DNA from: Nosocomiicoccus massiliensis
GTDB lineage: Bacteria; Bacillota; Bacilli; Staphylococcales; Salinicoccaceae
Assembly: GCF_002871345.2 (NCBI RefSeq)
Contig: NZ_CP136964.1
Span: 372,001 to 436,000, forward strand
Direction: 5' to 3'
DNA length: 64,000 nucleotides
The position numbers were made by a program, and so were the translations under genes. The notes below the pieces were generated by a model, which saw only the letters and a list, made by a program, of their open reading frames with translations, was not told the origin of the DNA and did no database searches. This document shows, piece after piece, positions 17,481 through 25,640 of this stretch (position 1 is the stretch's first letter; each line of letters begins with the position of its first letter).

Positions 17481-18629
17481 ATGAAAATAGGAGTAACATG
17501 TTATCCAAGTGTTGGTGGAAGTGGAATTGTTGCGACTGAACTCGCAATTGAGATGGCGAAACTCGGTCATGAAATCCATTTTATATCATCAAGTGTTCCA
17601 TTTCGTCTCGCAGGAAACTACTCAAACATTTATGTCCATACAGTAGAAATTAATGATTATAACGTTTTTAAATATAGACCATATGATATTACACTCGCAT
17701 CGAAAATTGCTGAAGTCATCGATGTACATCAATTAGATTGTATACATATGCATTATGCAATTCCTCATGCGGTTGCAGGTATTTTAGCAAATCAAATGTC
17801 AAAACGTGACGTAGGCATTATAACAACACTTCACGGTACAGATATTACAGTACTAGGTCATGATAGAAGTTTAGAGCCTGCGATTCGCTTTGGTATCGAG
17901 AAATCTGATATTACAACGGCTGTGTCTTATAGTTTAAAAAAGCAAACAGAAGAAATGATTCAACCTAATAAAGAGATTAAAACAATTTATAACTTTGTCG
18001 ATGAAAAACGATTTAATCGTGACAATATTGAAGTAGTTAGAAGTCGTATGAAACAGCAGCTTGGTATTGATGAAGACTCTAAAGTCATTGTTCATTCATC
18101 CAACTTTAGAAAAATTAAAAACATAACGACAATTGTAGAAGCTTTTAAATTAGTTAGAGAATCAGTTAAAAGTGATCTTGTGTTAGTTGGGGATGGGCCA
18201 GAAATGAGTGTTGTATATGACTTGGCACATGAATTAGGTGTTGGTGATAACGTACATCTCGTCGGACGACAATCAGATATGACGTCATTTTATAAGATGA
18301 GTGACTTATTTATGTTACTGAGTTTAAAAGAAAGTTTTGGTCTTGCACTTCTTGAAGCTATGAACTGTGGCTGTGTTCCAATTGGTTCAAATGCGGGAGG
18401 AATTGTTGAAGTGATTCAACATGAAAAAACAGGATTTATCGTTGATCCGATGGATAAAGAAAATGCAGCTCAATATGCAGTAGAGCTTATGACAAACGAA
18501 GCGTTATATAACGAGATGAGAGAAGCGATGATTACAGACGTCAGAAGTCGTTTCTCAGAAAAAGAAATCGTCGCTCAATATGAAGACTTATACAGATCGA
18601 TTATTAAGGACAATAACGATGACAAATAA
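17481..18629 (+). CDS. bshA: Bacillithiol glycosyltransferase BshA
   Basis: First step of bacillithiol synthesis: transfers N-acetylglucosamine from UDP-GlcNAc to L-malate. The 382-residue GT4-family protein begins MKIGVTCYPSVGGSGIVATELA, the BshA donor-loop form, and has the C-terminal 'ESFGLALLEAMNCGCVPIGSNAGGI' nucleotide-sugar motif. The 'HMHYAIPHA' segment is also characteristic. A strong AGGAGG precedes the ATG. It leads a run of genes (cca, birA, dinG) with overlapping or very short gaps. Bacillithiol is the low-molecular-weight thiol that the bacilliredoxin encoded at 37975-38412 would act with. Confidence 0.95.
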   Translation: MKIGVTCYPSVGGSGIVATELAIEMAKLGHEIHFISSSVPFRLAGNYSNIYVHTVEINDYNVFKYRPYDITLASKIAEVIDVHQLDCIHMHYAIPHAVAGILANQMSKRDVGIITTLHGTDITVLGHDRSLEPAIRFGIEKSDITTAVSYSLKKQTEEMIQPNKEIKTIYNFVDEKRFNRDNIEVVRSRMKQQLGIDEDSKVIVHSSNFRKIKNITTIVEAFKLVRESVKSDLVLVGDGPEMSVVYDLAHELGVGDNVHLVGRQSDMTSFYKMSDLFMLLSLKESFGLALLEAMNCGCVPIGSNAGGIVEVIQHEKTGFIVDPMDKENAAQYAVELMTNEALYNEMREAMITDVRSRFSEKEIVAQYEDLYRSIIKDNNDDK

Positions 18630-19800
18630 GAACGCATTTAAAGAAGGACAATTTATTCTAGATACATTAGAATCTAACGGATTTGAAGCATATTATGTTG
18701 GAGGATCAGTTAGAGACTATTGTATGGGTAAATCAGTCGGTGATATCGATATCACGACAAATGCGCTACCGAAACAAATTGAAGCATTATTTAAACATAC
18801 GATAGATGTTGGTATTGAGCATGGGACTATTGTAGTCGTTATTAACAAAACACCTTATGAAGTGACGACGTACCGTACTGAAACGACGTATTCAGACTTT
18901 AGACGTCCGGACAGTGTTGAATTTACAACATCGTTAAAAGAAGATCTCGCAAGACGTGATTTTACGATGAATGCAATCGCAATGGACAAACATTTTAAGC
19001 TGTATGACCCTTATGACGGACAATCCGCAATAGAGGATAAAGAAATTATCACCGTCGGTAATCCAGACGAACGATTTAATGAAGACGCACTTAGAATGTT
19101 ACGTGCATTACGCTTTATGTCTCAACTACAATTTGATTTAAATGAAGATTCATATAATGCGATTAAAAAGTTAGTTTCTAACGTTCAACATATATCGGTA
19201 GAACGTATTGTGCAAGAATTGAAAAAGCTATATAAGGGTATAAATATAGAAGCGTCTAAAAGATTACTAATAGAAAGCGATATGTATAAATACATTCCAT
19301 TTTTTAATCGTGTGGGTAAAGATGATTTAAAAAAGTCTGTAGTACATACATTAAATAATGAGATTATTATACAGTTATTATTCAATGATAGTGTCTCATT
19401 TAAAAATGAATTAAAACTATCGAATGAAGACAAAAAGTATATAAACACTTCAATTCAATTATACGATGACTTAAAAAACAAATTAGAAACAGTCATTGTT
19501 GCCTATAAATACGACACAATGTTGTTAAAAAATATGTTAAAAATCTTAAGTGATAACTCTGCATTAAATATAAATATGGAAGATGACCTATTAGAAGCAA
19601 TTCAAAAGAAAGAATCATTAACAATTCAAAGTAAAAAAGATTTTGCAGTGAACGGTAACGATTTAATGAATTCTTTAAATAAACGTGGTGGACCATGGCT
19701 AAAAGAGTTATTAGATGAAATTGAACGCCAAATATTGTTCGAAACATTACCAAACGATTTTGACGCAATTATAGAGTGGGTGCACAATGAATATCATTAA
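18619..19800 (+). CDS. cca: CCA tRNA nucleotidyltransferase
   Basis: Adds or repairs the 3' CCA of tRNAs. The 393-residue class II enzyme has the nucleotidyltransferase motif 'GGSVRDYCMGKSVGDIDITTNALP' with the two metal-binding aspartates in DID, the 'RRDFTMNAIAM' nucleotide-selecting segment and 'EDALRMLRALRF'. I used the ATG at 18619, with AAGGA 8 bases upstream inside the end of bshA; the ATG at 18580 would add 13 residues outside the family's N-terminus. It overlaps bshA by 11 bases and birA by 14. Confidence 0.94.
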   Translation: MTNKNAFKEGQFILDTLESNGFEAYYVGGSVRDYCMGKSVGDIDITTNALPKQIEALFKHTIDVGIEHGTIVVVINKTPYEVTTYRTETTYSDFRRPDSVEFTTSLKEDLARRDFTMNAIAMDKHFKLYDPYDGQSAIEDKEIITVGNPDERFNEDALRMLRALRFMSQLQFDLNEDSYNAIKKLVSNVQHISVERIVQELKKLYKGINIEASKRLLIESDMYKYIPFFNRVGKDDLKKSVVHTLNNEIIIQLLFNDSVSFKNELKLSNEDKKYINTSIQLYDDLKNKLETVIVAYKYDTMLLKNMLKILSDNSALNINMEDDLLEAIQKKESLTIQSKKDFAVNGNDLMNSLNKRGGPWLKELLDEIERQILFETLPNDFDAIIEWVHNEYH

Positions 19801-20548
19801 ACAGTCAGTTTTACAATCAGCAGAGAATAGTAAATATTTTAAATATATCATTTTTGAAGATGTCGTGACATCGACACAAACAATAGCTAAAGAGAAACTA
19901 TTTGAAATTGAAAATTCTTTTGTCGTGTCGTCTCTACATCAAACACAAGGTGTCGGTAGATTTAAAAGAGAATTTGAATCACCAGATAATTGTGGGTTTT
20001 ATAGCACGTTTGTCGTTCGCCCAAATGTAAATCGAGACAAACTTATGCAGTTTAATTTATTTATTGCTCTCGCTATTACAAAAACAATTGAACGCTTTAT
20101 AAATCGTCCGATTGGTATAAAATGGCCGAACGATATATACGTAGAAGGCAAAAAACTTTGTGGTTTTTTAACAGAGATGATCCCAGACGGTCAATTTGAT
20201 ACTATCGTTTGTGGTATTGGTGTAAATATTTTCAATTCACCATCTGAAGTAGGCAAGAAAGCTGCATTAGAAACTTTTGCTGATGAAGAGATAGATGTTG
20301 GAGCATTTGTAAAAACACTCTTTCAAAATATAGAAAAGTATTATGATTTATTTTTAAAAAATGATTTTAGTATGATTAGAGATACGTATGTCAGTTATTC
20401 AACCGTATTAGGTAAAGAAATTATCATCACAACACCTTCAGAACAGTACGAGGCTACAGCGATAGATATAGATGATTTTGGTATACTGAAAGTAATCGAC
20501 CGAGACGGTCAAATTAAATCAGTTTTGAGTGCAGATATAGAAGAGTAG
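19787..20548 (+). CDS. birA: Biotin-protein ligase without DNA-binding domain
   Basis: Activates biotin with ATP and attaches it to carboxylase carrier proteins. The 253-residue protein starts directly with the catalytic domain: 'TSTQTIAKE', the biotinyl-AMP loop 'QTQGVGRFKREFESP' (a divergent form of GRGRxxRxW), 'KWPNDIYVEGKKLCG' with the active-site lysine K112, and the C-terminal SH3-like domain ('GILKVIDRDG'). The usual N-terminal winged helix-turn-helix of bifunctional BirA, about 65 residues, is absent, and the start lies inside the end of cca, so there is no room for it. It would not act as a classical biotin repressor. Confidence 0.92.
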   Translation: MNIIKQSVLQSAENSKYFKYIIFEDVVTSTQTIAKEKLFEIENSFVVSSLHQTQGVGRFKREFESPDNCGFYSTFVVRPNVNRDKLMQFNLFIALAITKTIERFINRPIGIKWPNDIYVEGKKLCGFLTEMIPDGQFDTIVCGIGVNIFNSPSEVGKKAALETFADEEIDVGAFVKTLFQNIEKYYDLFLKNDFSMIRDTYVSYSTVLGKEIIITTPSEQYEATAIDIDDFGILKVIDRDGQIKSVLSADIEE

Positions 20549-20557
20549 GGATTTAGT

Positions 20558-23056
20558 ATGTTAGACAGTTGTTTTGCTGTTGTGGATTTAGAAACAACAG
20601 GTAATGATCCATTAAAAGATCATATCATCGAGTTAAGCATTGTATTTGTAAAAAATAACGAAGTAATCAGTTCATATAGTACTTTATTGTCGGATGCTTC
20701 TGATATACCAGCTTTTGTAACAGAATTAACTTCTATTACATTAGAGGATATTAAAGGAGCACCGAAGTTTAACGATATTTCAAATGAAGTATACGAATTA
20801 CTAGAAAACTGTTGTTTCATCGCACATAATATTGAATTCGATCTTAATTTTTTAAAAGTCGCATTCCAAAATACAGGTATTCATTTTCAACCACACTTAA
20901 CACTCGATACAGTCGATTTATCTAAAATATTTTTTCCTACATTGAGCTCTTATCAACTTGGTATGTTGTCTGAGACTCTTAATTTATCTTTAAAACATGC
21001 ACATCGTGCCTATGATGATGCACTTGCAACAGCAAAACTATTTATTAAAATTTTAGAGCGAATTAATCAACTCGACAAAGAGACGATAATACGTCTATAT
21101 AACATTTCAAAATATCTCGAAACAAATGTCAGTGATCTTTTATTTGCTTCTCTAAGTGAAAATAATCATAGAGACGCGGATTATACAGTGCAGTCACTAT
21201 CTATACAACATCCAAAATTTAACTTTGAATCAAATCACAAAATCACAATAGAGGACTTGTATAAAAATTTTATAGATCAAAATAACTTTAAGCATCGCCA
21301 AGATCAACTCGATTTAATATATACGATTTATAGTGCACTAAAAGAAAATAAAAATATTGCTCTAGAAGCTTATACGGGACTAGGTAAAACAGAAGCAATA
21401 CTAATCGCGAGTATCGTATATACAAATGAGACAAAACAGCATGTATTGATTTCTACAAGTAAGAAGATTTTACAAGATCAAATGTATTATCAAAGTTTAA
21501 TTCGTCTTCTGGAGTCGTCTAAATTAAATGAATTACCAGTATCTATGTTAAAAGGAAAAACAAATTACGTCGACATAGATACCATTTTAAAGCTCTTAAG
21601 TTTTAAAGATGATAACTATGAAATTGTCATGTTAAAAATGAAATTGCTCGTTTGGTTAACAGAGACGATAACCGGTGATTTAGGTGAGATTTCATTAAAA
21701 GGACCAGAACGACTTTACTATGACACTGCACATTTTCAAATCAATTCTAATGACAATTATTTTTATAATAGAGCAGTGGAACATGCAAAAAATAGCCGTA
21801 TTTGCATTACAAATCATTACTTTATTGAAGAGTGCTTATCAGAACTCGATAATAAGTATTTAATTGTCGATGAAGCACACCAAGTGTTAAATACTGTAGA
21901 GCGTCAGTCTATCACAGAATATAAATATATGGACCTTAAATTTTTACTATCTCAAATCGGTATAAACAATAAAGATAAAATGTTAAAAGAATATCTTGAA
22001 CATAATGATATTCGAGCAAAAGACTTTCTTGTACGTATGCTTACAGATTTAAATAAAACAATCGATGATGTATTTTCATCATTACGTATCGAGGAAATAA
22101 AACGAGCAATTCAACAATTAAATCACTCAAATTACTTAATCGATTTCGTTCTAAAATCGATTGTCGACACGAACAATTATGAATCTCTTTATAATTATTT
22201 AAAGCATTTCCAGTTTAAATTAAAAGATATGCAAAAGAGTTTAACGTTAGATAATTATACTATCCATCAAGACAATAATTATCAAAAAACAGCGTTACTC
22301 GTTAACAATAATAGTAAAGACCGTCTATTTCATCATTTAAAAGGGCTACACGGACAAGTTTTAATTTCTGGTACATTAGAAGTTAATGGATCATTTAACC
22401 ATCTAGAACCGTGGTTTTTAGATGAATTTGATACAAAAATAATTGCTAATGATAATTTGTTTAAAGAAGTAGAACTATTTATACCGAACGATATTCACGA
22501 CCTAAATGATAGAGATTCATATATTGAAGATTTAGTCGATTATTTATCGACTTATCATTCAATTAAAGAAGATAAAGTAATCGTTTTATTTACGAATTAT
22601 AAATTGCTAAACGAAGTCTATCAATTTTTACTAGACGGTGAACTGTTTGATATTCCTATTATCAAACAAAATAAAAACGATACACCTAGTAAATTATTAC
22701 TTCAGTATAATCAACTTCAAAATTGTATATTACTCGCAACTGAAAGTTTTACTGAAGGAATTAATTTGGAAAATCTAAACAATCGTACAATCTTTTTAAC
22801 TAAGTTACCTTTCCCAGTACCAACAGGTAAAGGTTTTAGACATTTTTATAAACACGACCTGCCTGATGCAGTATTTATGTTTAGACAAATTGTTGGGCGC
22901 ATTAAAAGAGATGATTCTGACCGTGGCCGTGTTGTGCTATTTGATGAGCGATTGCTCGAGAAACCGTATCGTAATGCATTTTTAAAGTACTTTAATGAGA
23001 AAAGTCTTATACACGGTGATAGGACCGCTTTCATTGAGATGTTATCTAGATTATAA
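20558..23056 (+). CDS. dinG: DinG-family exonuclease/helicase-like protein
   Basis: An 832-residue protein with an N-terminal DEDDh 3'-5' exonuclease domain (VVDLETTG, D10/E12; 'AHNIEFDLNFL'; 'HRAYDDA') followed by an XPD/DinG-type superfamily 2 helicase part with Walker A 'GLGKTEA' near residue 275, DEAH near 436 and the C-terminal 'QIVGRIKR' motif VI. The cysteines that bind the iron-sulfur cluster in E. coli DinG are not evident. The S. aureus homologue with this layout is reported to act mainly as a nuclease. It follows birA by 9 bases. Confidence 0.92.
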   Translation: MLDSCFAVVDLETTGNDPLKDHIIELSIVFVKNNEVISSYSTLLSDASDIPAFVTELTSITLEDIKGAPKFNDISNEVYELLENCCFIAHNIEFDLNFLKVAFQNTGIHFQPHLTLDTVDLSKIFFPTLSSYQLGMLSETLNLSLKHAHRAYDDALATAKLFIKILERINQLDKETIIRLYNISKYLETNVSDLLFASLSENNHRDADYTVQSLSIQHPKFNFESNHKITIEDLYKNFIDQNNFKHRQDQLDLIYTIYSALKENKNIALEAYTGLGKTEAILIASIVYTNETKQHVLISTSKKILQDQMYYQSLIRLLESSKLNELPVSMLKGKTNYVDIDTILKLLSFKDDNYEIVMLKMKLLVWLTETITGDLGEISLKGPERLYYDTAHFQINSNDNYFYNRAVEHAKNSRICITNHYFIEECLSELDNKYLIVDEAHQVLNTVERQSITEYKYMDLKFLLSQIGINNKDKMLKEYLEHNDIRAKDFLVRMLTDLNKTIDDVFSSLRIEEIKRAIQQLNHSNYLIDFVLKSIVDTNNYESLYNYLKHFQFKLKDMQKSLTLDNYTIHQDNNYQKTALLVNNNSKDRLFHHLKGLHGQVLISGTLEVNGSFNHLEPWFLDEFDTKIIANDNLFKEVELFIPNDIHDLNDRDSYIEDLVDYLSTYHSIKEDKVIVLFTNYKLLNEVYQFLLDGELFDIPIIKQNKNDTPSKLLLQYNQLQNCILLATESFTEGINLENLNNRTIFLTKLPFPVPTGKGFRHFYKHDLPDAVFMFRQIVGRIKRDDSDRGRVVLFDERLLEKPYRNAFLKYFNEKSLIHGDRTAFIEMLSRL

Positions 23057-23088
23057 TTATATTAATATGATTTTTAGGAGGAAACAAA

Positions 23089-24273
23089 GTGCAAATTTCA
23101 AATAGAATGGACCTCTTACAGCCAAGTCCGACAATAGCGATAACAAATTTAGGACGTCGCCTAAAAGAAGAAGGAAATGACGTCATCAGTTTATCTGCCG
23201 GAGAACCAGATTTTAACACTCCAAAAAAAGTAATAGAAGCAGCACATGAAGCAGCGTTAAATGGGCAAACAAAATACTCTGCAACACCTGGTATTTTGCC
23301 ACTACGTGAAGCAATAAAAGACAAAATGAAACGTGATAATAACTTGGATTACTCAGTCGATGAAATTTTTGTCGGTGCAGGTGCAAAGCAAGTATTATTT
23401 AATATATTCTTTGCGATTTTAAACCCGGGAGATGAGGTAATTATTCCTTCTCCGTACTGGGTATCTTATGGTGATCAAGTAAAATTTGCAGAAGGTGTAC
23501 CGGTAATTGCTGAAACGACAAGTGAAACAGACTATAAACTTACACCTGAAATATTAGATCAGTACGTGACAGATAAAACAAAAGCTCTCGTATTAAATTC
23601 ACCGAACAATCCTACTGGTGCAGTTTACAGTAAAGAAGAGCTTCAAAGACTTGCAGATTACTTAGATGAAACAGATATTATTATCGTTTCAGATGAAATC
23701 TACGAAGTGCTCGTTTATGAAGGCGCGCATTACTCAATCGCTCAAATGAGTGAAAAGATGAAACAAAATACAATTGTCGTTAATGGTGTTAGTAAATCAT
23801 ATGCAATGACGGGATGGAGAATCGGCTTTGCTTGTGGTGACAAAGAATTAATCAAAGCGATGTCTAAACTTCAAAGTCAATCTGTCTCAAACGTTACAAC
23901 ACCTGCGCAGTACGCAGCATTAAAAGCTTATGAGTTAGATAATTCATACTTAAAAGAATATAATGAAACATTTAAGAAAAGAAGAGATCACGCATATAGT
24001 CAACTTCAAAAGCTTCCGTATATAAAATGTGCAAAACCAAATGGAGCGTTTTACTTATTCCCTGATGTGAGTGAACTCGTTGAAAAATGTAATTTCGAAA
24101 GTGTAGATCAGTTCACTGAACAGCTACTGAAAGAACAGTACGTAGCACTCGTACCAGGATCTGCATTTGGTATACCGTCAAACTTACGTTTCAGTTATGC
24201 ATTAAGTGAAGAAAAGTTTTCTGAAGCGATAGAACGTATTCAAACTTTTGTTAACAAATATTTAAACAAATAA
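23089..24273 (+). CDS. aspB: Aspartate aminotransferase (class I/II, PLP-dependent)
   Basis: Interconverts aspartate/oxaloacetate with glutamate/2-oxoglutarate. The 394-residue protein has 'SLSAGEPDFNTP' near the N-terminus, 'NSPNNPTGAVYS', 'SDEIYEVLVYE' and the PLP-lysine motif SKSYAMTGWRIG with K236. The start is GTG at 23089, with TAGGAGG 8 bases upstream. In Bacillus and Staphylococcus an asparaginyl-tRNA synthetase gene lies between this region and dnaD; here a hairpin and dnaD follow at once. Confidence 0.93.
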   Translation: MQISNRMDLLQPSPTIAITNLGRRLKEEGNDVISLSAGEPDFNTPKKVIEAAHEAALNGQTKYSATPGILPLREAIKDKMKRDNNLDYSVDEIFVGAGAKQVLFNIFFAILNPGDEVIIPSPYWVSYGDQVKFAEGVPVIAETTSETDYKLTPEILDQYVTDKTKALVLNSPNNPTGAVYSKEELQRLADYLDETDIIIVSDEIYEVLVYEGAHYSIAQMSEKMKQNTIVVNGVSKSYAMTGWRIGFACGDKELIKAMSKLQSQSVSNVTTPAQYAALKAYELDNSYLKEYNETFKKRRDHAYSQLQKLPYIKCAKPNGAFYLFPDVSELVEKCNFESVDQFTEQLLKEQYVALVPGSAFGIPSNLRFSYALSEEKFSEAIERIQTFVNKYLNK

Positions 24274-24280
24274 TCGATGT

Positions 24281-24312
24281 AAAGAGATATTAGTTGCTAA
24301 TATCTCTTTATT
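24281..24312 (+). terminator. Terminator-like hairpin after aspB
   Basis: A perfect 13-bp stem (AAAGAGATATTAG / CTAATATCTCTTT) with a TTG loop. The tract after it (ATTGTT) is only partly T-rich. Confidence 0.75.
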
Positions 24313-24335
24313 GTTAGCGACTAGGAGAGAGTAGG

Positions 24336-24935
24336 ATGGATGAATATATTAAATATATAAATATTCCTGTCAATAAAATTTTAATCGATCACTATGCAAC
24401 TATTGGGCTCGATGAAAAGATGACGATGCTTTTAATCCGTCTAATGAGTTATAGTAATGACGGTCTAACAGAAGTTACATTTGATGATATTATTGACGGT
24501 TCAACTTTTACTCGTGAAGAACTATCAAAGTTAATACAACATTTAATTGCTAATCAATTTATTGGAATTAATAATAAAGTGGTTAGTGGAAAACACGTAG
24601 AAAGTTACGATTTTAATCCGCTGTATAAAAAACTTGAAAATATCATAACAAATAAAGCTACCCATACTTATACAAAAAATGATGTGAGTGATCTATTTCA
24701 ATATATTGAAAAGCTATATGGACGAACGCTCGGGCCGAGTGAGTATGAACGTATGACGGCGTGGTTAAGAGATGATGGATATTCTGTAGATCAAATCAAG
24801 GAAGGCGTTGATATTGCCTATAAAAATGATATTACATCATTAAGTTATGTCGAAAAAATACTGAATAGTATAAAAAAAGAATCAAACAATGAACCGGTTA
24901 TTCCGTTTAAAAATTGGTTAAAAGGAGATATTTAG
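24336..24935 (+). CDS. dnaD: Primosomal protein DnaD
   Basis: Helps load the replicative helicase with DnaB and DnaI during initiation and restart. The 199-residue protein has an N-terminal winged-helix oligomerisation domain (about 1-95) and a C-terminal DnaD/DnaB2 domain (about 110-185) with the family core 'YGRTLGPSEYERMTAWLRDDGYSVDQIKEGVDIA...YVEKIL'. AGGAGAG lies upstream of the ATG. It is two bases from nth, the usual partner. Confidence 0.93.
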   Translation: MDEYIKYINIPVNKILIDHYATIGLDEKMTMLLIRLMSYSNDGLTEVTFDDIIDGSTFTREELSKLIQHLIANQFIGINNKVVSGKHVESYDFNPLYKKLENIITNKATHTYTKNDVSDLFQYIEKLYGRTLGPSEYERMTAWLRDDGYSVDQIKEGVDIAYKNDITSLSYVEKILNSIKKESNNEPVIPFKNWLKGDI

Positions 24936-24937
24936 TC

Positions 24938-25603
24938 GTGCTGAGTAAAGTAAAGACGATGGAAGCACTCGATATTATCCATGAGATGTTTCCAGATGCG
25001 GAAGCAGAGCTAAATTATACAAATGATTTTGAACTGACAATTGCAGTATTATTATCTGCTCAAGCAACAGACGTATCTGTAAATAAAGTGACAGATACGT
25101 TATTTCAAAAATATAAGACACCTGAAGACTATTTAAGCGTTCCACTAGAAGAACTAGAGAACGATATCAAATCAATTGGACTATACCGTACGAAAGCAAA
25201 AAACATACAAAAGTTATGTAGAGATTTAATCGATAAATTTAATGGAGAAGTACCGACGACTTACGAAGAACTCATAACACTCGCAGGAGTCGGTCGAAAG
25301 ACAGCTAACGTCGTATTAAGTGTCGCGTTTGACACTCCAAGAATCGCTGTCGATACACACGTTGAACGCGTTTCAAAACGACTAGGAATCGCACGTTGGA
25401 AAGATAATGTAAACCAAGTCGAAGAAACATTGATGAGAAAAATCCCAGAAAATAGATGGAGTAAAGCGCACCATCAACTTATCTTCTTTGGACGTTATCA
25501 TTGTTTAGCGAGAAATCCTAAATGTTTTGAATGTCCACTTTTGTACATGTGCCGAGAAGGACAAAAAAGAGAGAGAAATTTATTAAAACAAAAAGCAAAG
25601 TAA
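24938..25603 (+). CDS. nth: Endonuclease III (DNA glycosylase/AP lyase)
   Basis: Removes oxidised pyrimidines and nicks abasic sites. The 221-residue protein has the helix-hairpin-helix 'LAGVGRKTANVVLS' with the catalytic lysine, the catalytic aspartate in 'VDTHVERVSKRL', and the C-terminal [4Fe-4S] pattern C-X6-C-X2-C-X5-C (CLARNPKCFECPLLYMC). I chose GTG at 24938 because AAAGGAG lies 10 bases upstream; the TTG at 24914 would begin inside dnaD without a matching site. It converges on the penicillin-binding protein gene. Confidence 0.94.
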   Translation: MLSKVKTMEALDIIHEMFPDAEAELNYTNDFELTIAVLLSAQATDVSVNKVTDTLFQKYKTPEDYLSVPLEELENDIKSIGLYRTKAKNIQKLCRDLIDKFNGEVPTTYEELITLAGVGRKTANVVLSVAFDTPRIAVDTHVERVSKRLGIARWKDNVNQVEETLMRKIPENRWSKAHHQLIFFGRYHCLARNPKCFECPLLYMCREGQKRERNLLKQKAK

Positions 25604-25630
25604 TTTCTAAATTACTTTGCTTTTTTATTT
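25591..25630. terminator. Bidirectional terminator between nth and the PBP gene
   Basis: AAAAGCAAAGTAATTT pairs with AAATTACTTTGCTTTT around a CT loop. T-rich tracts follow on both strands, and the stem includes the nth stop codon, so it serves both converging genes. Confidence 0.9.
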
Positions 25631-25640
25631 GTATTAAATT

